Of a DNA stretch of 8,609 nt, positions 6,123 to 8,609 are shown in pieces. Below the pieces are notes generated by a model, which was given only the letters and a program-made list of their open reading frames with translations, was not told the DNA's origin and ran no database searches. The stretch is from Candidatus Segatella caccae (lineage in GTDB: Bacteria; Bacteroidota; Bacteroidia; Bacteroidales; Bacteroidaceae), in contig USOQ01000090.1 of NCBI GenBank assembly GCA_900556395.1, forward strand, positions 1-8,609, given 5' to 3'. Made by a program: the position numbers and the translations under genes. Every line of letters starts with the position of its first letter. Position 1 is the stretch's first letter.

Positions 6123-6851
6123 TTATTTTCCTTTCGCATAGCCTATGGTAAGGACACTGAACTTCAGCGTGTCGGTAGCCTTGAGCAGTTCTTTGCAGCA
6201 GGATATTATCGTAGCGCCAGTAGTACATACGTCATCGACGATGAGCAGGTGTTTGTCTACGAGGGTTGCAGCCTTACATCCATTAGGGGCGTAGTCGGGT
6301 GTAAGTGCAAAAACGTTTTTCACATTGTTGTTGCGTTCCCATCGGTTTTTGTCTGTCTGGCTTTCATTAAATGACTTTCTTGTAATCAGATGCTTGAGGA
6401 TGTCTATCTGTGTCACATCGTGCAAGCCCTGTGCGATGGCCTCGCTTTGGTTGTAGCCTCGTTCTCTTATTCGTTTGGTTGCTAAAGGTATGGGTACGAT
6501 ACCGTCGATGTCGGCGAAGAAGTCTATCTTTTGGGCTTCATGGGCAAGGAGACGCCCCATGGCAGGACCTATTTCCGAATGTTGATTGTACTTGAGCTGA
6601 TAGATCAGACTGCTGGCGGGCGTGTGCCCGTGATAGTGAAACAGGGAGCAGCATTTCATGATAGGGATGCTGTGCCAGAAGAGTTTAGCCATCTCGTTGT
6701 CTTCAGGATTTTGCCAGGTGTCTGTGCGTGGCAGGTGCAGGTTGCAAGCCAGGCATAGTATCTCTTCTTCGCTCAAGAGCCTTTTTCCGCAAATGGGGCA
6801 ATAGCGCGGGCACAGCAGTTCGATAATCTTAGCTAATAGGCTGATTTGCAT
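6123..6851 (-). CDS. comF: ComF family phosphoribosyltransferase-like protein
   Basis: This is a 242-residue protein. The N-terminus carries a zinc-ribbon-like cysteine set (C14, C18, C21, C33, C36 in LCPRYCPICGKRL and CLAC). The phosphoribosyltransferase-type domain follows, with VPIPLATKRIRERGYNQSEAIA at 119-140, a hallmark of ComF, and the PRPP-loop motif LLIVDDVCTTGATI at 202-215. ComF proteins are needed for DNA uptake in naturally competent bacteria and for single-strand DNA handling after uptake; in non-competent species the role is unclear. It starts 31 bases after recX and is probably the last gene of a prmC-recX-comF unit. Competence cannot be inferred from this gene alone, although a YifB/ComM homologue lies in the same window. 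Confidence 0.95.
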   Translation of the reverse strand: MQISLLAKIIELLCPRYCPICGKRLLSEEEILCLACNLHLPRTDTWQNPEDNEMAKLFWHSIPIMKCCSLFHYHGHTPASSLIYQLKYNQHSEIGPAMGRLLAHEAQKIDFFADIDGIVPIPLATKRIRERGYNQSEAIAQGLHDVTQIDILKHLITRKSFNESQTDKNRWERNNNVKNVFALTPDYAPNGCKAATLVDKHLLIVDDVCTTGATIISCCKELLKATDTLKFSVLTIGYAKGK

Positions 6852-6882
6852 AGGTAGATTGATGGGTTAAAATTTTGGGCGA

Positions 6883-7416
6883 TTAGAAATCTTCTTCTTG
6901 TGGCTCCATATCTTCTTTCTCAGCGTCAATACCCATCTGGTCGATGCACTTGCGTATGAGGTCTAAACTGAATCCTCTTCCCATAGCGAATCGGATGAGT
7001 TTCATAGAGCGTTCGTAGTCGTTTTTGGCTTGTATCGTTTTATACTTGCTTTTCATCAGTGGCAGCAAGGTTTCCATATACAGTTCGTCCTCAATCTCTT
7101 CAAAGATAGGGTCGGATATGTCCTTTGGTATGTGTTTCATCCAGAGAGCCTGTTCCACCTTGCGTCGTCCCCATTTGTTGTATTTTATCTTATCGTTGAT
7201 GAAGAAGCGAGCAAAGCGTTCGTCGTCGACAAATTTTTTCTGTGACAGAAATTCCATGTTTCGAGCGATAGCCTCTTCTGATAGTTGCCACTTCTTCATC
7301 TTGTCGAGCATTTCTTGCGAGCAGTGTTCGGCTTGTGTGCAGAGCGTGGTGAGTTTCAGCAGAGCCTGTTGTTCTGTTATCGGTTTGGGGTGTTTGGGAT
7401 TTTTTGAATTAAACAT
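6883..7416 (-). CDS. recX: RecX family regulatory protein
   Basis: This is a 177-residue all-helical protein. RecX binds RecA filaments and limits RecA recombinase activity. The repeated three-helix modules can be seen: residues about 16-57 (ALLKLTTLCTQAEHCSQEML onward), then the best conserved family motif FVDDERFARFFINDKIKYNKWGRRK at 62-86 with the following QALWMKHI, and a third module at about 115-160. The C-terminal tail (DAEKEDMEPQEEDF) is strongly acidic and probably disordered. Length is within the usual 150-270 range. It starts 24 bases after prmC and ends 31 bases before comF, so it fits an operon. recA is not in this window. Confidence 0.92.
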   Translation of the reverse strand: MFNSKNPKHPKPITEQQALLKLTTLCTQAEHCSQEMLDKMKKWQLSEEAIARNMEFLSQKKFVDDERFARFFINDKIKYNKWGRRKVEQALWMKHIPKDISDPIFEEIEDELYMETLLPLMKSKYKTIQAKNDYERSMKLIRFAMGRGFSLDLIRKCIDQMGIDAEKEDMEPQEEDF

Positions 7417-7440
7417 CTGACGGGATGATTATGTTTATGT

Positions 7441-8298
7441 TTATGATAGCCTGATGGCTCGCATCATTCTTTTCTTGCCAAAAGAGTCCTTTTGAGTAGT
7501 GATGTCTGTGAAGCCAAGACCTTGGAGCATTTCTCTCATTGCCTGTTCGTAGAGAGGGTTGATTTCAAAGTAGAGCGCTCCTCTGGGCTTGAGTGCGATG
7601 GATGCGTATTCGGCGATAGCTCGATAGAAGCGCAACGGCTCTTCGTCGGGTACGAAGAGCGCGATGCTTGGTTCGTATTCCAGTACGTTTTGCTCCATGT
7701 CGTCCCTTTCCTTATCGCAGATATAGGGAGGATTGCTCACGATGATGTCCCATTTCTCGGTATGAGAGCTTTCTGACGCTTTTGGCAGGGCGAGTGCATC
7801 CTGATATGCGATGGTTACATTCTCGGCGTCTTGCAACGTGACATTGTTTTGTGCGATACGAAGAGCGTCTTGTGAGATGTCCCATCCTGTAACCGTAGCA
7901 TGAGGAAGGTCTAAAGCCAATGTGATGGCGATGCAACCAGAGCCTGTGCAGATGTCGAGAATTTGCATGGCGCTAAGTGCCGTGTCAGCTTCTATCCATC
8001 TACATAGTTCTGCCGTCTCGGGTCGGGGGATGAGAACTCCCGGTTCTACATGAAATCTTCGCCCGGCAAAATCAGCCTCTCCCAACACATACTGTACGGG
8101 TTCTGCTTTTTGCAGCCGGTTAATAATTTCTTCGAGTTTTATGCCCTCGTCTGCGGATAATTCAGTAACTTTGCCACATATTATGTCGGTGAATGTCATT
8201 CCGTACTTCACGTCCAGTATAGTGCGGACGATCGCTTTCGCTTCATCTGCATCGTAGAGTGGGGTGAGTGATTGCCAAAGTTGCTGGTAAGTTTTCAT
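7441..8298 (-). CDS. prmC: Peptide chain release factor N5-glutamine methyltransferase
   Basis: This 285-residue cytosolic enzyme methylates the glutamine of the GGQ motif in release factors RF1 and RF2, using S-adenosylmethionine. A helical N-terminal substrate-recognition domain covers about 1-75, followed by the Rossmann-fold methyltransferase. Motifs seen are PVQYVLG at 68-73, PRPETAEL at 91-98 (most relatives have PRPETE), the SAM loop ILDICTGSGCIAI at 113-125, and the catalytic NPPY at 189-192 that binds the glutamine amide. Length is typical. The ATG at 8298 gives a full N-terminal domain and lies about 26 bases after the expected transcript start. It is first in the prmC-recX-comF unit and divergent from ribD. 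Confidence 0.96.
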   Translation of the reverse strand: MKTYQQLWQSLTPLYDADEAKAIVRTILDVKYGMTFTDIICGKVTELSADEGIKLEEIINRLQKAEPVQYVLGEADFAGRRFHVEPGVLIPRPETAELCRWIEADTALSAMQILDICTGSGCIAITLALDLPHATVTGWDISQDALRIAQNNVTLQDAENVTIAYQDALALPKASESSHTEKWDIIVSNPPYICDKERDDMEQNVLEYEPSIALFVPDEEPLRFYRAIAEYASIALKPRGALYFEINPLYEQAMREMLQGLGFTDITTQKDSFGKKRMMRAIRLS

Positions 8299-8322
8299 TC
8301 AGATCTGTTAATGGAGAACAAT

Positions 8323-8354
8323 TTTGCGAACAAAGGTACGACATTTTATCGAAA
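8323..8354 (+). promoter_or_regulatory. Weak candidate promoter for ribD
   Basis: On the plus strand, TTTG (8323-8326) is followed after 20 bases by TATCGAAA (8347-8354), which keeps only the TA of TAnnTTTG. It is the best-spaced option I see before ribD, but the match is poor. It overlaps the prmC -7 box, so the divergent promoters would share this short stretch. Confidence 0.25.
8331..8338 (-). promoter_or_regulatory. Likely -7 element of the prmC promoter
   Basis: TACCTTTG on the minus strand is identical to the pyrE -7 box and puts the start near 8324. The -33 side is weak: the nearest TTTG lies 24 bases upstream instead of about 20. The box sits in the 87-base divergent gap to ribD. Confidence 0.6.
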
Positions 8355-8385
8355 ACGCGTAACAAAGAAGCGAGAAAATGAGAAT

Positions 8386-8609
8386 ATGGAGCAAAAAGAA
8401 ATATCTTTAAGAAAAGCGCTGACGTCAGAGACGTTTACTCAGCAAGAGATAGACGAACGCTTTATGCGTCGCTGTCTGCAACTGGCAAAGAATGGGCGTC
8501 AGAATGCGAAGCCCAATCCCATGGTAGGGGCAGTCATTGTAAGCGAGGATGGCAGAATCTTGGGTGAGGGCTATCATGTGCGTTGTGGCGAGGGCCATGC
8601 CGAGGTCAA
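8386..8609 (+). CDS. ribD: Riboflavin biosynthesis deaminase/reductase RibD, N-terminus only
   Basis: The open frame runs from the ATG at 8386 to the right edge (74 full codons); most of the protein, usually about 330-370 residues, lies outside. Seen are MRRCLQLAKNG, then PNPMVGAVIV, GRILGEGYH and GEGHAEV. This order is diagnostic of the cytidine-deaminase-like zinc domain of RibD, where the His and Glu of HAEV are the first zinc ligand and the proton-shuttling residue. RibD deaminates and then reduces the pyrimidine intermediate made from GTP in riboflavin synthesis. The start is not certain: an in-frame ATG at 8464 (MRRCLQLA) would match many shorter homologues, while 8386 adds 26 residues. 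It is the only plus-strand gene and is divergent from prmC. Confidence 0.93.
   Translation, partial: MEQKEISLRKALTSETFTQQEIDERFMRRCLQLAKNGRQNAKPNPMVGAVIVSEDGRILGEGYHVRCGEGHAEV

Noticed and set aside
6123..8298. A dedicated competence locus formed by comF with recX and the distant yifB
   Set aside because: These genes are widespread in non-competent bacteria, and no uptake pilus, ComEC or DprA gene is present in the window.

Overview
The window looks like ordinary chromosomal housekeeping DNA from a Bacteroidales species, most likely Prevotella or a close relative. The support is indirect. Three promoters carry the Bacteroidetes -7 element TAnnTTTG, two of them with TTTG exactly 20 bases upstream. 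Genes lack purine-rich Shine-Dalgarno sequences. There is a DUF4369/thioredoxin-like lipoprotein, the two lipoproteins have LTAC and LAAC lipoboxes, and the tRNA genes have no encoded CCA. The genus is an inference from overall protein character; no search was run.

Layout, left to right. All genes are on the minus strand except the last. (1) 1-1366: most of a YifB/ComM-type AAA+ ATPase, cut by the left edge. (2) 1426-2433: a lipoprotein with a thioredoxin-like domain whose CxxC is gone. (3) 2448-2623: tRNA-Leu(TAA) and tRNA-Gly(GCC), with a clear promoter at 2636-2667. (4) 2729-3334: a small lipoprotein with two CxxC pairs in a Rieske-like or zinc-ribbon arrangement. (5) 3359-4699: argH. (6) 4787-5248: an SRPBCC/START-like protein. 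(7) 5409-6047: pyrE, with its own promoter. (8) 6123-8298: comF, recX and prmC, closely spaced. (9) 8386 to the right edge, plus strand: the start of ribD, divergent from prmC.

Inferred transcription units, read leftward: prmC-recX-comF; pyrE with possible read-through into the SRPBCC gene and argH; argH plus the Rieske-like lipoprotein (24-base gap); and tRNA-Gly, tRNA-Leu, the thioredoxin-like lipoprotein and yifB as one tRNA-led unit. The known functions are unrelated housekeeping tasks: pyrimidine synthesis (pyrE), arginine synthesis (argH), release-factor methylation (prmC), recombination control (recX), riboflavin synthesis (ribD) and DNA-uptake or recombination proteins (comF, yifB).

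I found no mobile element, CRISPR array, defence system or convincing new multi-gene system. The items most worth a second look are the two lipoproteins with altered metal or redox motifs, the repeat-rich 160-base gap between pyrE and the SRPBCC gene, the paired CTTGCAAG palindromes upstream of argH, and the tRNA-led lipoprotein transcript.
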